Positions 25,798-36,688 of a DNA stretch of 64,000 nucleotides are shown here, in pieces. The first letter of the stretch is position 1. The number at the start of each line of letters is the position of its first letter. Location of the stretch: NCBI GenBank assembly GCA_012030715.1, contig JAAUUJ010000004.1:1-64000 (forward strand). Direction: 5' to 3'. The notes beneath the pieces are model-generated. The model did no database searches. It was not told the DNA's origin and saw only the letters and a program-made list of their open reading frames with translations. Made by a program: the position numbers and the translations under genes. The stretch is from Synechococcaceae cyanobacterium SM2_3_1 (GTDB taxonomy: Bacteria > Cyanobacteriota > Cyanobacteriia > Thermostichales > Thermostichaceae).

Positions 25798-27385
25798 ATG
25801 AGCGCTGCCATCAGCCCGATTCAAATTGAGATCATGGCGCATGCCCTGAGCGGGATTGCCGAGGAGATGGGGGGCTCGGCTGATTCGAGGATCCTATTCC
25901 GCAAATATTAAGGAGCGGCGGGACTGCTCCACAGCTCTCTTCGACGCCCAAGGGTTTTTGCTGGCTCAGGCGGCTCATATTCCTGTTCATTTGGGGGCTC
26001 TAGCGGATGCAGTCCAGGCGGTGATTGCCTCTGATCCCAGCCCCCGCGATGCCTATTTGCTCAATGATCCCTTTCAAGGGGGATCTCATCTGCCGGATCT
26101 GACCCTAGTCACAGCAATTCCAGATCTCTGGCAGTCAGAGAGGGTGGTAGCTTATGCCGTGAACCGGGCCCATCATGCGGATATTGGAGGGATGCGTCCT
26201 GGCTCCATGCCCGCGGACTCCACTGAGATCTGGCAAGAGGGACTGGTGATCCCCCCGATTCGAGTGGCAAGATCTATGCCCTCGGGACCCGAGTGGGATC
26301 CTCACCTGTTGAGGTTGGTATTGGCCAATGTACGGCAGGCGGATCAACGTTTGGGGGATCTCCAAGCACAAGCGGGGGCAAATGGGATTGGGTTACAGCG
26401 ATTCCAGGATCTGTTGCGGGAGTACGGTGAGCTGGCCTGGGAGATCATTGCAGCTGTGAGGGCTTACACTGAGCGGCGGATTCGGACCCAAATTGCTGAG
26501 CTTCCCGACGGGTGTTACCAAGCCGAAGATGTTCTGGAAACCGAGGATCCGGATTGTCCGATTCACTTGCAGGTGGCGGTGATCGTGACAGGCGATAGTC
26601 TGCAGGTGGATTTTACTGGAACTGCTGCTGCCGTACCGGGAAATCTGAATGCGCCGCTGGCGGTCACCCGTTCGGCTGTGCTCTTTGCCTTGCGCTGCTT
26701 GCTAGATCCAGAAGCTCCCAGTAATGCAGGTGCAGAGATCCCCATTCAGATCCATGTCCCGCAATCATGTTTACTAAATGCCCAGTTTCCTGCAGCGGTG
26801 GTAGCGGGCAATGTCGAAACCTCACAGCGGATCGCCGATCTGATCTTCAAAGCCCTGGCAGAGGTGGCGGGGAAGCGAGCGATTGCTCAGGGGCAGGGAA
26901 CAATGAACAATTTGATCCTGGGAAATGCACAGTTCACCTACTATGAAACGATGGCAGGAGGCCAGGGAGCCAGTCCGAGCGGTCCTGGTCTTGATGCTGT
27001 GCATGTAGGTATGAGCAACACTCTGAATACGCCGATTGAAGCATTAGAACTGGAATATCCCCTGCGGGTCATGCAATATGAACTACGCCAGGAGTCAGGT
27101 GGATCCGGTTCCCATCGGGGAGGGCAGGGACTGGTGCGATCTTTGCAGGTGTTGCAGAACTGCACTTTATCCTTGCTGACGGAGCGGCGGCAGTTTGCGC
27201 CAGAAGGAATCGCTGGAGGAGGATCTGGAGAAGTTGGGATCAATGAATTGAATGGGGAAAAGCTTCCTGGGAAAACCACCTGCCAGTTGAAAGCTGGCGA
27301 TATCCTGACGATCAAGACGCCCGGCGGTGGAGGATGGGGATTAGCAATTCATGACCAGGATCCTCAAGAGCAGCGCTTCTCTTGA
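25798..27385 (+). CDS. Hydantoinase B/oxoprolinase family protein (frame break at 25869-25874)
   Basis: About 528 residues after joining. It starts MSAAISPIQIEIMAHALSG, the standard HyuB opening. Dropping one G from the six-G run at 25869-25874 continues it into ARLIRGSYSANIKERRDCS. Later signatures are YLLNDPFQGGSHLPDLTLV, YAVNRAHHADIGGMRPGSMP, the iron/active-site-like GNVETSQRIADLI, and QGTMNNLILGN. HyuB subunits work with HyuA in ATP-dependent cleavage of hydantoins or 5-oxoproline, or in acetone carboxylase-like enzymes. No HyuA gene is next to it, which is unusual. Opening of cyclic amides would fit the ureide operon 3.4 kb upstream, but the two are separated by minus-strand genes, so that is only a suggestion. 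Confidence 0.9.
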
Positions 27386-27400
27386 TTCTGTTGAGTCAAA

Positions 27401-29734
27401 TTAGGGAGCTGGGATGCCGTAAAGCGTTGATCGTTGTTGGGGGATCCGCCCTGCTTCTAAAATAAGGTTGATCATTTGCTGAGGGGTGGTTTCCTGACCG
27501 TGGCTGGCCCCTGCGGCTCGACTAATACTTTCATTCATCAACGTGCCCCCAAGATCATTTGCCCCGACCTGCAGGGCTGCCTGTGCCCCTCGATGCCCCA
27601 GTTTGACCCAGCTGGCCTGAATATTGGGGATCAGCGGATGCAATACTAGTCGAGAGACGGCATGAACAAGCATCGCTTCTCGAAAAGTGGGACCACGACG
27701 GCACTGACCTTTCACGTAGAGGGGAGCCTCCTGCGCCACAAAAGGAAGAGGTACAAACTCTGTGAATCCCCCTGTCTCCGTCTGCAGATCTCGAATTCTC
27801 AACAGGTGACGGGCAACATGGCGGGAAGACTCGATGTGACCAAAAAGTAAGGTCGCAGTGGAGCGCAGGCCAAGGGAATGGGCGGTTCTCATCACCGCTA
27901 ACCACTCTGCAGTTGTGACTTTATCGGGACAAATGATCTGACGAATGTTGTCATCCAAAACTTCCGCCGCAGTTCCCGGCAACGTATTTAAGCCAGCAGC
28001 TTTTAGATGCAGGAGAAATTCAGCTAAAGGTTGATTTAAGGTTTGGGCTCCCTGCCAGACCTCCAGGGGTGAAAAGGCATGGATGTGAATATCTGGACAG
28101 GCAGTTCTGACCGTTTCCAGGATCTTGAGATAATAAGCTCCGGTGTAACTGGGATGAATGCCCCCCTGAAGACACACCTCTGTTGCTCCCCGATCCCAGG
28201 CTTCCCGGGTGCGCTGGCCGATATCTGTCAGGTCCAGATCATAAGGGTGTCCTCGCAGAGTCTCGGCTGTTTTTCCTTTTGAAAAGGCGCAGAACTGACA
28301 TTTGAAAGCACAGATATTGGTGTAGTTAATATTGCGGTTCACCACAAAGGTTACTTTGTCACCACATACCTGTTGCCGCAGCTGATCCGCCGTCTGGCAT
28401 ACCCAGGCAAAATCTGATCCTCGTGCGGATAGAAGCTTCACCACTTCTTCTTCCTGTAAACGCAGTCCGGCGCTAGCTTTTTCACTCAGATCGCGGATCT
28501 CAGCAGAAGGATCAGCAACACTCTGGATCAGGTGCAGAGTCTGCTCGGGGAGTTGGGTGGAAAATCCAGAGATCCAGGGATCAGGGCGGGCAAATCCGTC
28601 ACTATCCATGAGACGCAGAATGCCTGCATGTAGATTCAGATCCACCCAGGTGGATAGATCACGGGTATAGCGGGGATACAGGGTGAGACGTTCCTCCAGA
28701 TGCTTGCCAGCCGCAGCAGTCTCCGCCGCCAGTCGTTCCAAATCAGGCCAGGGAGCTTCGGGGTTGACATAATCCGGAGTCAGAGGAGAAACCCCTCCCC
28801 AATCATTGATCCCCGCCTGAATCAGTTGAGGTAGGTGATCTGGAGAGAGATTCGGAGGCGTCTGGATGCTCATCTTGGGACCAAAGATCAGGCGAGCCAC
28901 ACAGAGGGTCCAGAGAAGTTCATCCAGATCGGGTTCAGGAGCATAGGACATCCCTGTGCCAGGTTTGACCCGAAAAGGTTGAATAATAATTTCCTGTAGG
29001 TGACCAAAGCGGGCGTCTAAATCCTGCAGGTTCAGAAGATCGGCGATGCGTTCCTGCCGCGTTTCTCCGATCCCAATCAGCAATCCTGTCGTGAAGGGGA
29101 TTTGTAACTCTCCGGCTGCCTCGAGGGTTTTCAGACGCACTGCTGGCACTTTGTCAGGCGATCCGAAGTGGGGCATCCCCCGTTGGGTCAGGCGTTCCGA
29201 TCCGCTTTCCAGCATTAAACCCATGGAAACGGCGACGGGACGGAGGTGGAGGAGTTGATCAGAGGTGAGGGTGCCAGGATTCAGGTGAGGCAACACCCCT
29301 GTCTTCTGGTAAACCGCAGCAGCCACCTGCCCCAGATACTCAAGGGTGGAACTATACCCTGCTTGATCCAGAAAAGATCGAGCCTGCGGATAGCGCGATT
29401 CTGGTCGTTCTCCCAGGGTGAACAGTGCTTCTTTACAGCCAACGGTGGCGGCAGTTTCCACGGTCTGAAGCACCTGATCCTGACTCATGTAAAGAGTATC
29501 CAGATCCTGGGGATGATGGGCAAAGGTGCAGTAATGACACCTATCCCGACACAACTGGGTCAGGGGCAGAAAAACTTTTCTGGAATAGGTGATCACCTTG
29601 CCAAATCCCTGATCCCGCAGATGAGCAGCCGCCTCCAGCCATAAGGAGCTCCAGGGAAGTTCGGCCAGCTGCTTTGCCTCGGCAACGGTTGCAGGACGAC
29701 ACTCAGCGGCCAGGGTTGTGATCAAAGAGGACAT
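27401..29734 (-). CDS. fbiC: Bifunctional FO synthase, CofG-CofH fusion
   Basis: A 777-residue enzyme with two radical-SAM domains, making 7,8-didemethyl-8-hydroxy-5-deazariboflavin (FO) from tyrosine and a ribityl-pyrimidine. The N-terminal CofG half carries the iron-sulfur motif LCRDRCHYCTFAHH (Cys62, Cys66, Cys69). The C-terminal CofH half carries NICAFKCQFCAFSKG (CxxxCxxC). Other segments are LGERPESRYPQ, YGGVSPLTPDYVNPE-like and CLQGGIHPSYTG. In cyanobacteria FO serves as the antenna pigment of 8-HDF photolyase; F420 synthesis genes are not seen here. The fusion is the form usual in actinobacteria and green algae, whereas many cyanobacteria have separate cofG and cofH. The frame is intact over 2.3 kb. 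Confidence 0.94.
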   Translation of the reverse strand: MSSLITTLAAECRPATVAEAKQLAELPWSSLWLEAAAHLRDQGFGKVITYSRKVFLPLTQLCRDRCHYCTFAHHPQDLDTLYMSQDQVLQTVETAATVGCKEALFTLGERPESRYPQARSFLDQAGYSSTLEYLGQVAAAVYQKTGVLPHLNPGTLTSDQLLHLRPVAVSMGLMLESGSERLTQRGMPHFGSPDKVPAVRLKTLEAAGELQIPFTTGLLIGIGETRQERIADLLNLQDLDARFGHLQEIIIQPFRVKPGTGMSYAPEPDLDELLWTLCVARLIFGPKMSIQTPPNLSPDHLPQLIQAGINDWGGVSPLTPDYVNPEAPWPDLERLAAETAAAGKHLEERLTLYPRYTRDLSTWVDLNLHAGILRLMDSDGFARPDPWISGFSTQLPEQTLHLIQSVADPSAEIRDLSEKASAGLRLQEEEVVKLLSARGSDFAWVCQTADQLRQQVCGDKVTFVVNRNINYTNICAFKCQFCAFSKGKTAETLRGHPYDLDLTDIGQRTREAWDRGATEVCLQGGIHPSYTGAYYLKILETVRTACPDIHIHAFSPLEVWQGAQTLNQPLAEFLLHLKAAGLNTLPGTAAEVLDDNIRQIICPDKVTTAEWLAVMRTAHSLGLRSTATLLFGHIESSRHVARHLLRIRDLQTETGGFTEFVPLPFVAQEAPLYVKGQCRRGPTFREAMLVHAVSRLVLHPLIPNIQASWVKLGHRGAQAALQVGANDLGGTLMNESISRAAGASHGQETTPQQMINLILEAGRIPQQRSTLYGIPAP

Positions 29735-29799
29735 TGCGAAAGAAAAAGTAGGGCTTTACTTGATCATGGCCTTCCGGGTTCACAGGCGCAATTGCCAGT

Positions 29800-31419
29800 T
29801 TATGAAGCAGAAGTTGAACTTGACCTGGCTACAGCAGCCTCCACCAGGATCACTGGCACTGCACTTTGCTGCAGAACTGCTTCAGACACCGATCCCAACA
29901 CAATCTGCTCCAGCCAACGGTGGCCACGTTTTCCCATCACAATTTCCGTAACCTGCCGATCTGCGGCCAGTTGCAGGATGGTTTCAGGCACCACTCCCTC
30001 AATCACACGAAATTCATGGCGGATATCGGCCAAATATATCGATACCTGATCTTGTAAATCCTGAATCCCATTACCGGACTGGGTACGGACATGGAGAACC
30101 ACCACTTCCCCATGGCTGCGGCGAGCCAGATCAGCACTTTTTTTCAGGACACAGGGAGCCAGTTCGGACGTATCCACTGCCGCCAGGATTAAAGGTGGAT
30201 TGCTCACACCGATCCGCGTCGGATCCACCTCTCCCCGATCCAGCAGCCGAGGCGCAAACGCCACGATTCCCCAGGCCCCCAGAGGAGCGGTGAGCAAAAT
30301 GGAAAGGGCAGCCATGGCCAGTATGATCTCACCTCCTTCGATCCCCAAAGACAGAGGAATGGCTCCAATAGCCGCCTGAACCGTGGCTTTCGCCGAATTG
30401 GCTGGCAACAAAAAGAGTCGTTCCCGCCAGGTCCAGTTACTGCCCAGGGTAGAGAGCCACCAACCCAGCCCCCGACCCATGAATGTGCCTGCGAATAGGA
30501 CCAGGATTCCTGGGATCAGCACGGCCCCCAGCGTCTGTAACTGCACACTCGCCCCCAACAGCACAAACAGCAAGATCTCAAACACCCCCCAGAGAGCATC
30601 AAACCCCGAGCGCAAAGGCCGAGCCAGGGGCGGATCCTCAGCCATCAAAAAAAAGCCCAGGCTCATTACCGCCAGGTAACCAGAAAAAAAAGGCCAGGCT
30701 TCGGCGCTGATCACCAGACCAAGAGCCAGGCAAGCAGCGATCAAGACATCCTGGACGGTGGTTTGGGTCCATCGGCTTTGGGTGAGAAATCGGATCAGGA
30801 GTTTCGCCGCCCCCCAGCCCCCAGCCAGCCCCAGTCCCACCTGGAGTAACACCTGCAGGGGTAAGAGGCCAAAGGCGGTCGGTGAGGATTCTCCCCCCGT
30901 GAGCTGATGCAGGAGCAGGCTAAAGACTAGAAGCATAAGCACGTCCGAGAGCATGCTGCCCGTGAGAATGGCATCCGGGATCCCTTTCTCCACCCCCCAC
31001 CCCAAACTTTTGAGACGCAGCATGCCCGGCACGATCACCGCCGGAGATTCCGCCCCGAGGATGCAACCCAGCAGCAAACCTGTGGCGAGATCAAACTCCA
31101 AGATCCAGGTCGCCAGGATGCCAACCACCAGAGCTTCACAAGCGGCGGGTAATAGCCCCAATCTCAGGGCTACCGATCCCTGCTGCACAAGCTTTTCACG
31201 GTCCAGTCCCAGCCCTGCCTTCATCAAGATGATCATGACGGCTACAGAGCGCAACGGATCTGCAGCTGCCAACACTTCAGCCTTGAGAAGGCCGCTCACC
31301 TGAGGTCCCATCAAGATCCCCAGCAGGATCATCCCTAGTAGGGGAGGAGCCCCTAAACGACGGACCCCTTGCCCCGCCAGCAATCCCCCGATCAGAATGA
31401 TGACGATTTCTGCAAGCAC
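29800..31419 (-). CDS. KefB-type cation:proton antiporter with universal stress domain
   Basis: A 539-residue membrane protein. The N-terminal about 400 residues form the sodium/hydrogen exchanger (CPA2) domain with about 12 helices: LLGMILLGILMGPQVSG, GLLLGCILGAESPAVIVPG (the E-S-P-A/D-P-A region), and DVLMLLVFSLLL. The C-terminal about 125 residues are a UspA domain: PLILAAVDTSELAPCVL, then the ATP-binding signature GKRGHRWLEQIVLGSVSEAVL (G-2x-G-9x-G-S). It exchanges K+ or Na+ for protons, and the Usp domain probably senses adenine nucleotide or redox state. It is preceded by a TPR-like gene with an eight-base gap. Confidence 0.9.
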   Translation of the reverse strand: MLAEIVIILIGGLLAGQGVRRLGAPPLLGMILLGILMGPQVSGLLKAEVLAAADPLRSVAVMIILMKAGLGLDREKLVQQGSVALRLGLLPAACEALVVGILATWILEFDLATGLLLGCILGAESPAVIVPGMLRLKSLGWGVEKGIPDAILTGSMLSDVLMLLVFSLLLHQLTGGESSPTAFGLLPLQVLLQVGLGLAGGWGAAKLLIRFLTQSRWTQTTVQDVLIAACLALGLVISAEAWPFFSGYLAVMSLGFFLMAEDPPLARPLRSGFDALWGVFEILLFVLLGASVQLQTLGAVLIPGILVLFAGTFMGRGLGWWLSTLGSNWTWRERLFLLPANSAKATVQAAIGAIPLSLGIEGGEIILAMAALSILLTAPLGAWGIVAFAPRLLDRGEVDPTRIGVSNPPLILAAVDTSELAPCVLKKSADLARRSHGEVVVLHVRTQSGNGIQDLQDQVSIYLADIRHEFRVIEGVVPETILQLAADRQVTEIVMGKRGHRWLEQIVLGSVSEAVLQQSAVPVILVEAAVARSSSTSAS

Positions 31420-31427
31420 AGTTCATG

Positions 31428-32075
31428 CTAGCCATCAAAAGGCGTATCGACAAACCCAATCTCCAGCAGTTGCTGATAGGCCTGACGGCCCAGTTCCCGG
31501 GTGGGTCCTTGGCTACCGATCACCTGCACCAACTGGGCTACCGCTTCTTCTGGACGTCCGGCGGCTCGATAGACAATGGCCAGGTCATAGGCAGATTGAT
31601 CCCGCAGCTGAGCTGCATCCCGTGCTTTATCCCGCTCTGACTCGGTGATGCGGTTCTGGATTCCAGCAAAGCTGGTGGAGAGCTGTTGATGGAAGTTAGA
31701 GCGCTGATTATAGGCGTTAAAGGTTTCCTGGAGCAGACGGATGGCCTCTTCGTAGTTCTGGGACTGGATCGCCGCATTTGCCTGAGCTGAGAGTTCCTCC
31801 GCGCGGCTAAAACTGAGCGGATTCGAAGACTGTTCCAGTGCACGGAATTGCTGTGGGTTAGGAATGGTCAGCCCCTCGGGTTGAGTTTGGGCCTGGACTC
31901 TCCAGCTCCACCCAAAATAAAGCCCACCACAGGCCAGCAGGATCAAGCTTAAGCGAGCGATGGGATGGCCACTCAAATAGGCCCCGATCCGTCGCACGAG
32001 TGGGAGCTGCTGCCAAGACGCTGACTTGTGGGACACCGTAGACCTCATGGAAGATGAAGATATAGGTTTATTCAA
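31428..32075 (-). CDS. Membrane-anchored TPR-like protein
   Basis: A 215-residue protein. A cytoplasmic basic N-terminus precedes a single membrane helix (LSLILLACGGLYFGWSW). A helical domain follows with repeats resembling tetratricopeptides (AEELSAQANAAIQSQNYEEAIRLL; YDLAIVYRAAGRPEEAVAQL; LGRQAYQQLLEIGF). It probably presents a protein-binding surface on the periplasmic or lumenal side. It lies immediately upstream of, and on the same strand as, the antiporter. No specific family name is recognised. Confidence 0.75.
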   Translation of the reverse strand: MNKPISSSSMRSTVSHKSASWQQLPLVRRIGAYLSGHPIARLSLILLACGGLYFGWSWRVQAQTQPEGLTIPNPQQFRALEQSSNPLSFSRAEELSAQANAAIQSQNYEEAIRLLQETFNAYNQRSNFHQQLSTSFAGIQNRITESERDKARDAAQLRDQSAYDLAIVYRAAGRPEEAVAQLVQVIGSQGPTRELGRQAYQQLLEIGFVDTPFDG

Positions 32076-32139
32076 AAACGCCGTTAGAAGCTAAAGTAGC
32101 ACCTTCGGTGAGGATTTGTGTTGATTCTTTTCCTGGGTT

Positions 32140-34735
32140 CTAGTCCATATCTTCAACCGCAGGATCGCTGCTTTCCCCATCCTCAATCGTGGCTTCACTT
32201 CCTTCCACGTCCGGAGTTTCCAGAAGCGGCACATCTGGATCCGCCATCGAGGCTGGCACCACGGTAACCCCGACAATACCATCATCTGGATCAAGCCGTT
32301 GCACCCGCACCCCAGTACCCATCCGAGATTGGCTGGGAATGGCTTTGGTCTGCTGGCGCATCACGATCCCACGGCTGGTGACCAGCATGACTTCATCTTC
32401 AGCATTGACAATCGGCAGAGCTGCCAGTTCATCTCCCTCCCGCCGGAACTTAAAAGCAATCACGCCTTTCCCTCCGCGGTTTTGGGCCCGAAACTGATCG
32501 ATGGCGATGCGTTTGCCATATCCCCCCCGAGAAATACCCAGAACCCAGGGATTGGTGAGATTTTCCCCTTCAGCAGCAGCAGCCACCACCGTCTCGGCAC
32601 AGATAATATCCATACTGACCAGAGCATCTCCCTCGTTTAAGGTCATGGCTCTCACCCCGCGCGTGGCTCGGCTCAAGGGACGCAGTTGTTCGTGATCGGC
32701 CCGAAAGCGAATCGAGATCCCCTGTCGGGTGCCCATCAAGACATCATCTATGGGTCGGGCGCGTCGCACCCAGCGCAATTGATCCCCTTCCTCCAGAGAG
32801 ATGGCGATCAGGCCATTGGAGCGGATATGGGCAAAGGCTGAGAGCGCTGTTTTCTTGATGTAGCCTCCAGTGGTCAGCATCACCAGATATTCTTCGTCGG
32901 TGAACTCAGTTACGGGAACCATGGAGGTCACGCGTTCTTCCCGGGAAATGGGCAGAAGTTGGACCACCGCAATGCCCCGAGAGATTCGGCTGCCTTCCGG
33001 GATCTGGTAGGCCATGACAGAATACACCACTCCTCGCTCTGTGAAGAACAGAATGGTGTCATGACTGCGGCAGGCAAAAAACTGCTCCACAGTATCGTCA
33101 TCCTTCATGCGGGTCCCCGCCTTACCGCGAGTGGCTCGCCCCTGGACCTGAAAGGCTTCAATGTCGGTGCGCTTGATATATCCCTGGTTGGTAAGGAACA
33201 CAATCATCTCGCGGTTTTCGATCAAGTCGATCGTGTTCAACTCCAGATCACTGCTGCAGAGCTGAGAGCGTCGGGGCGTGCTAAACCGTTGCCGCAGTTG
33301 TTCTAGTTCGGAGATGATGATCTCCAGAACCCGTTCGCGCCGACTGAGAATATCCCTTAAGTCCGCGATCTGACGGACCAGATCATCATGCTCTGCATGG
33401 ATCTTTTCTGCTTCTAGGGCTGTAAGGCGACGCAACTGCATCTGCAAAATGCCATCAGATTGAGCCTGAGAAAGCCCGAATTCTTCCTGCAGTTGTTCTC
33501 GAGCGGTACTGGCATCTGCCGCTTCCCGTATCAGGGCAATAATCCGGTCAATTTCTGCCAGGGCAATTAACAACCCCTGGAGGAGATGGTCCCGTTCTTC
33601 TGCCTTCTGCAACTCATAGCGGGTACGCCGCTCGATCACTTCTTCGCGGAAGTCCAGGAAGACCTGCAGCGCATCCTTAAGCGTGAGCAGACGGGGTTCC
33701 TGGCCCACAATCGCTAGCATATTGACACTGAAGTTGGCCTGCAGGGGGGGTTTGCTTGTAGAGGTTATTGAGCACGATCTGAGCCTGTGCATCCCGCTTC
33801 AGCTCGATCACCATCCGCATACCTTCGCGGTCGCTTTCATCCCGAATATCCGAAATCCCATCCAGGCGCTTCTCATTGACCATTTCAGCGATCTTTTCGA
33901 TCATGGCTGCCTTATTGGTCTGGTAGGGAAGTTCCGTGATTATAATTGCATCCCGATCTGGACGTCCCCGGTGTTCGATAGTTTCAACACTGGCCACCCC
34001 TCGCATGGTGACCGTTCCGCGACCTGTGGTGTAGGCCTCACGGATGCCGCTTTGCCCGATGATCAGACCTCCTGTGGGAAAGTCCGGCGCTGGAATGTAT
34101 TGCATGAGCTCCAGGTTGGTGAGCTCGGGATTGTGGATTAGAGCAATCAACCCGTTGCAGAGATCTCCGAGGTTATGGGGAGGAATGTTGGTGGCCATCC
34201 CCACAGCGATCCCTGAGGAGCCATTCAGCAACAGTTGGGGAATGCGGGTCGGCAAGACCAGAGGCTCCTGTTGAGAGCCGTCGTAGTTATCCCCAAAATC
34301 AACCGTATTGGCATCAATATCTGGAAGCATGGCGGCCTGGGCAAAAGCCGTCAGCCGACATTCTGTATATCGCATGGCTGCCGGAGGATCATTATCCACC
34401 GAGCCGAAGTTACCGTGGCCATTGACCAGGCGTTCCCGCATCGAAAAGCTCTGGGCCATGCGCACCAGGGCATCGTAAACCGCCACATCGCCGTGGGGAT
34501 GGTACTTACCGATCACATCCCCCACCACGCGGGCACATTTTCTGAAGGGGCGGTCGGCGGTCAATCCCAACTCATGCATGGCATAGAGGATCCGGCGGTG
34601 CACCGGCTTCAAACCATCACGGGCGTCAGGTAGGGCACGTCCTACGATCACGCTCATGGCGTACTCTAGGTAGGACTGAGACATCTCTTGTTGGAGATCG
34701 GTGTTAATCACGCGGATCGCGTCTTGCTCGCTCAT
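32140..34735 (-). CDS. gyrA: DNA gyrase subunit A (frame break at 33744-33750)
   Basis: Catalytic subunit of the type II topoisomerase that introduces negative supercoils. The N-terminal part starts with [27 protein letters not shown] and has [37 protein letters not shown] and the active-site tyrosine in [10 protein letters not shown]. The C-terminal beta-pinwheel domain includes the GyrA box [10 protein letters not shown] and repeated TRGV/ARGIA-type blades ([24 protein letters not shown]). The tail is acidic ([18 protein letters not shown]). The frame changes at [13 protein letters not shown]; one fewer base in the seven-G run at 33744-33750 restores about 864 residues. Because gyrA is essential, this is taken as a sequence error. 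The quinolone-determining region is in the first 110 residues ([14 protein letters not shown]). Confidence 0.96.
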
Positions 34736-34870
34736 GCAGGGAATGCCTTAATGAAAATTGCCAGCGAAAAACTGCCCGGAGTCCAAACAGATCCGTCGGG
34801 TTAAGACCGATGCAGCTAGCCAACGCCAAACTATTTTATCATCCGTAGCCCAGCTGCCTGAAGAACCAGC

Positions 34871-35215
34871 TCATTCAGCCAGAGTAGGAGGCAAGGGTGG
34901 GGCACCCGATTCAAAGAATTGCCAGCGTCCTTCATGGTGTTTGCCCCAAGATCCACCCTTAAACCAGAGCCAGCCCACAATATCGTTGGGGGAGCGGTAA
35001 CGAAAGTTGAGGGTCTCCAGCAGCTGCTCCGATAACTCCTGACTATGAAGTTCAATCGTGAATTGCCGCTCCCTGGGATAATCATCCAGGTGCAGCGTGA
35101 GCTGAATGGCTTGCAATGCTGGCTTGTCCTCCAGGAAGATCAGCAGTTCTTCACGAGCACTTTCGTGCATCCATCTGGACATCGTAGAAACTTCTGATGA
35201 ATCGACATTTGGCAT
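34871..35215 (-). CDS. Conserved-looking hypothetical protein
   Basis: A protein of 114 residues from the ATG at 35215 (MPNVDSSEVSTMSRW); the frame is open to 35305. Its composition is normal for a soluble cytoplasmic protein: ESAREELLIFLEDKPALQ, ERQFTIELHSQELSEQLL, FRYRSPNDIVGWLWFKGGSW, GRWQFFESG. The aromatic C-terminal part suggests a compact domain. No family or motif is recognised. It lies between gyrA and tyrS on the same strand but with gaps of more than 130 bases, so it is probably transcribed alone. Confidence 0.6.
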   Translation of the reverse strand: MPNVDSSEVSTMSRWMHESAREELLIFLEDKPALQAIQLTLHLDDYPRERQFTIELHSQELSEQLLETLNFRYRSPNDIVGWLWFKGGSWGKHHEGRWQFFESGAPPLPPTLAE

Positions 35216-35410
35216 GAACACACCCCATCCTCCTAGAGTGCCGGAACAGAAATAATTCAGATTGTTTTCGGCAATTGCTAGGTCGGCCCCTGTTAAGTGA
35301 TGCAAGGTGCAAAGCTGCGAGTTCGAGAAACAGCTAGCCGACAGTTCGATGCAAACTTCATATATCTTAGCATCAACGCGGTGCGAACTTGCCCAATTTC
35401 GGAAATGGGT

Positions 35411-36610
35411 TTAGAACAGTCTGATAAAGTTTTTCTTGCCCACCTGCAGGACCTCTCCCTGTAGCTCCGCTGCCTCAGCAAATTCATGATCGGGGTTATC
35501 CACTTTTTGTCCGTGGAGGCGAACTGCCCCATTCTTGATCTGACGGCGAGCATCGGAAGCGCTCTTACATAGTCCAGTTTCCCGCAGAATGTAGGTGAGT
35601 TTTGCAGGAAAGCTGAGCTGGGCAATGGGAAATTCAGGCATAGTAGCGATCCCTGCAGTACTGCCCTCCAGCACCAAAGATTTGGCTGTTTGCTGAGCTT
35701 CAGCCGCTGCCGCAGGAGAATGGTATTGGGAGACAATCTCGGTTGCCAGCTGGATCTGTTTTTCACGTGGATTCTCAGGCAGCATCTCCAGCGACAGATC
35801 CGTCAGTAGCTCGAAATAATGATCAATGCAGTGGTCAGGGACTTTCTCCAGCTTGGAGTACATGGTCAGGGGTGGCTCTGTTAAACCCACGTAGTTGTTT
35901 TTTGATTTGGACATTTTCTGGTAGCCATCCAGTCCCTCCAGCAGCGGCAGGAGCAGGCCAAATTGGGGGGGCTGACCTCGCCAGATCTGGAGATCTCTGC
36001 CCGTGAGCAAATTAAACTTCTGATCCGTTCCGCCCAGCTCCACATCCGCCTCCAGGATCACCGAGTCATACCCCTGCAAGAGGGGATAGAGAAACTCATG
36101 CAGATAAACGGGTGTTCCCGAGTGGTAGCGATTAGTAAAATCCTCTTTGGCCAGCATTTGGCCCAGGGTCATCTGTGCCTGCAGTTCGATCAACTCTTGC
36201 AGCGAGAGCGGGGCCAGCCACTCACTATTGCGACGCACTTCCAAGCGTCCAGGAGTCTCAAAGTCCAGAATCCGTTGGGCTTGTTCCAGGTAGGTGCTGG
36301 CGTTGGCCTCCACCGTTGCAGAAGTCAGTCGAGGGCGGGCCTCCGATTGACCTGTGGGATCCCCAATCTGGGCCGTAAAGTCACCAATCAACAGTATGGC
36401 AATATGGCCAGCGTCCTGAAACTGTCTCAGTTTGCGCAGCGCCACCGTGTGACCGAGATGCAGGTCCGGTCGGGTGGGATCAATACCCAGTTTGATGCGC
36501 AAAGGTCGATCAGCTGCCCGTAACCGTTCCGCCAGGGCAGAAGAACCCCCAGGGAAAATTTCCACAACACCACGCTGGGTGAGTTGTTCAATGGACTGTG
36601 CTGATATCAC
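35411..36610 (-). CDS. tyrS: Tyrosyl-tRNA synthetase
   Basis: Class I aminoacyl-tRNA synthetase of 399 residues, uninterrupted. The Rossmann domain includes [20 protein letters not shown] (HIGH-type motif HLGH) and [19 protein letters not shown]. Substrate-specificity segments are [21 protein letters not shown] and [13 protein letters not shown]. The KMSKS loop is intact ([15 protein letters not shown]). The C-terminus is an S4 RNA-binding domain ([19 protein letters not shown]). The HLGH and shorter length place it in the TyrZ-like bacterial class. Essential for translation. Confidence 0.97.
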   Translation of the reverse strand: MISAQSIEQLTQRGVVEIFPGGSSALAERLRAADRPLRIKLGIDPTRPDLHLGHTVALRKLRQFQDAGHIAILLIGDFTAQIGDPTGQSEARPRLTSATVEANASTYLEQAQRILDFETPGRLEVRRNSEWLAPLSLQELIELQAQMTLGQMLAKEDFTNRYHSGTPVYLHEFLYPLLQGYDSVILEADVELGGTDQKFNLLTGRDLQIWRGQPPQFGLLLPLLEGLDGYQKMSKSKNNYVGLTEPPLTMYSKLEKVPDHCIDHYFELLTDLSLEMLPENPREKQIQLATEIVSQYHSPAAAAEAQQTAKSLVLEGSTAGIATMPEFPIAQLSFPAKLTYILRETGLCKSASDARRQIKNGAVRLHGQKVDNPDHEFAEAAELQGEVLQVGKKNFIRLF

Positions 36611-36688
36611 AGGGGATCTGTCTCCTCAAACATGGAACTGGAATTGACTGTCAGGTTCGTCCTGGAGATGTGCTAGGACATTACCATA

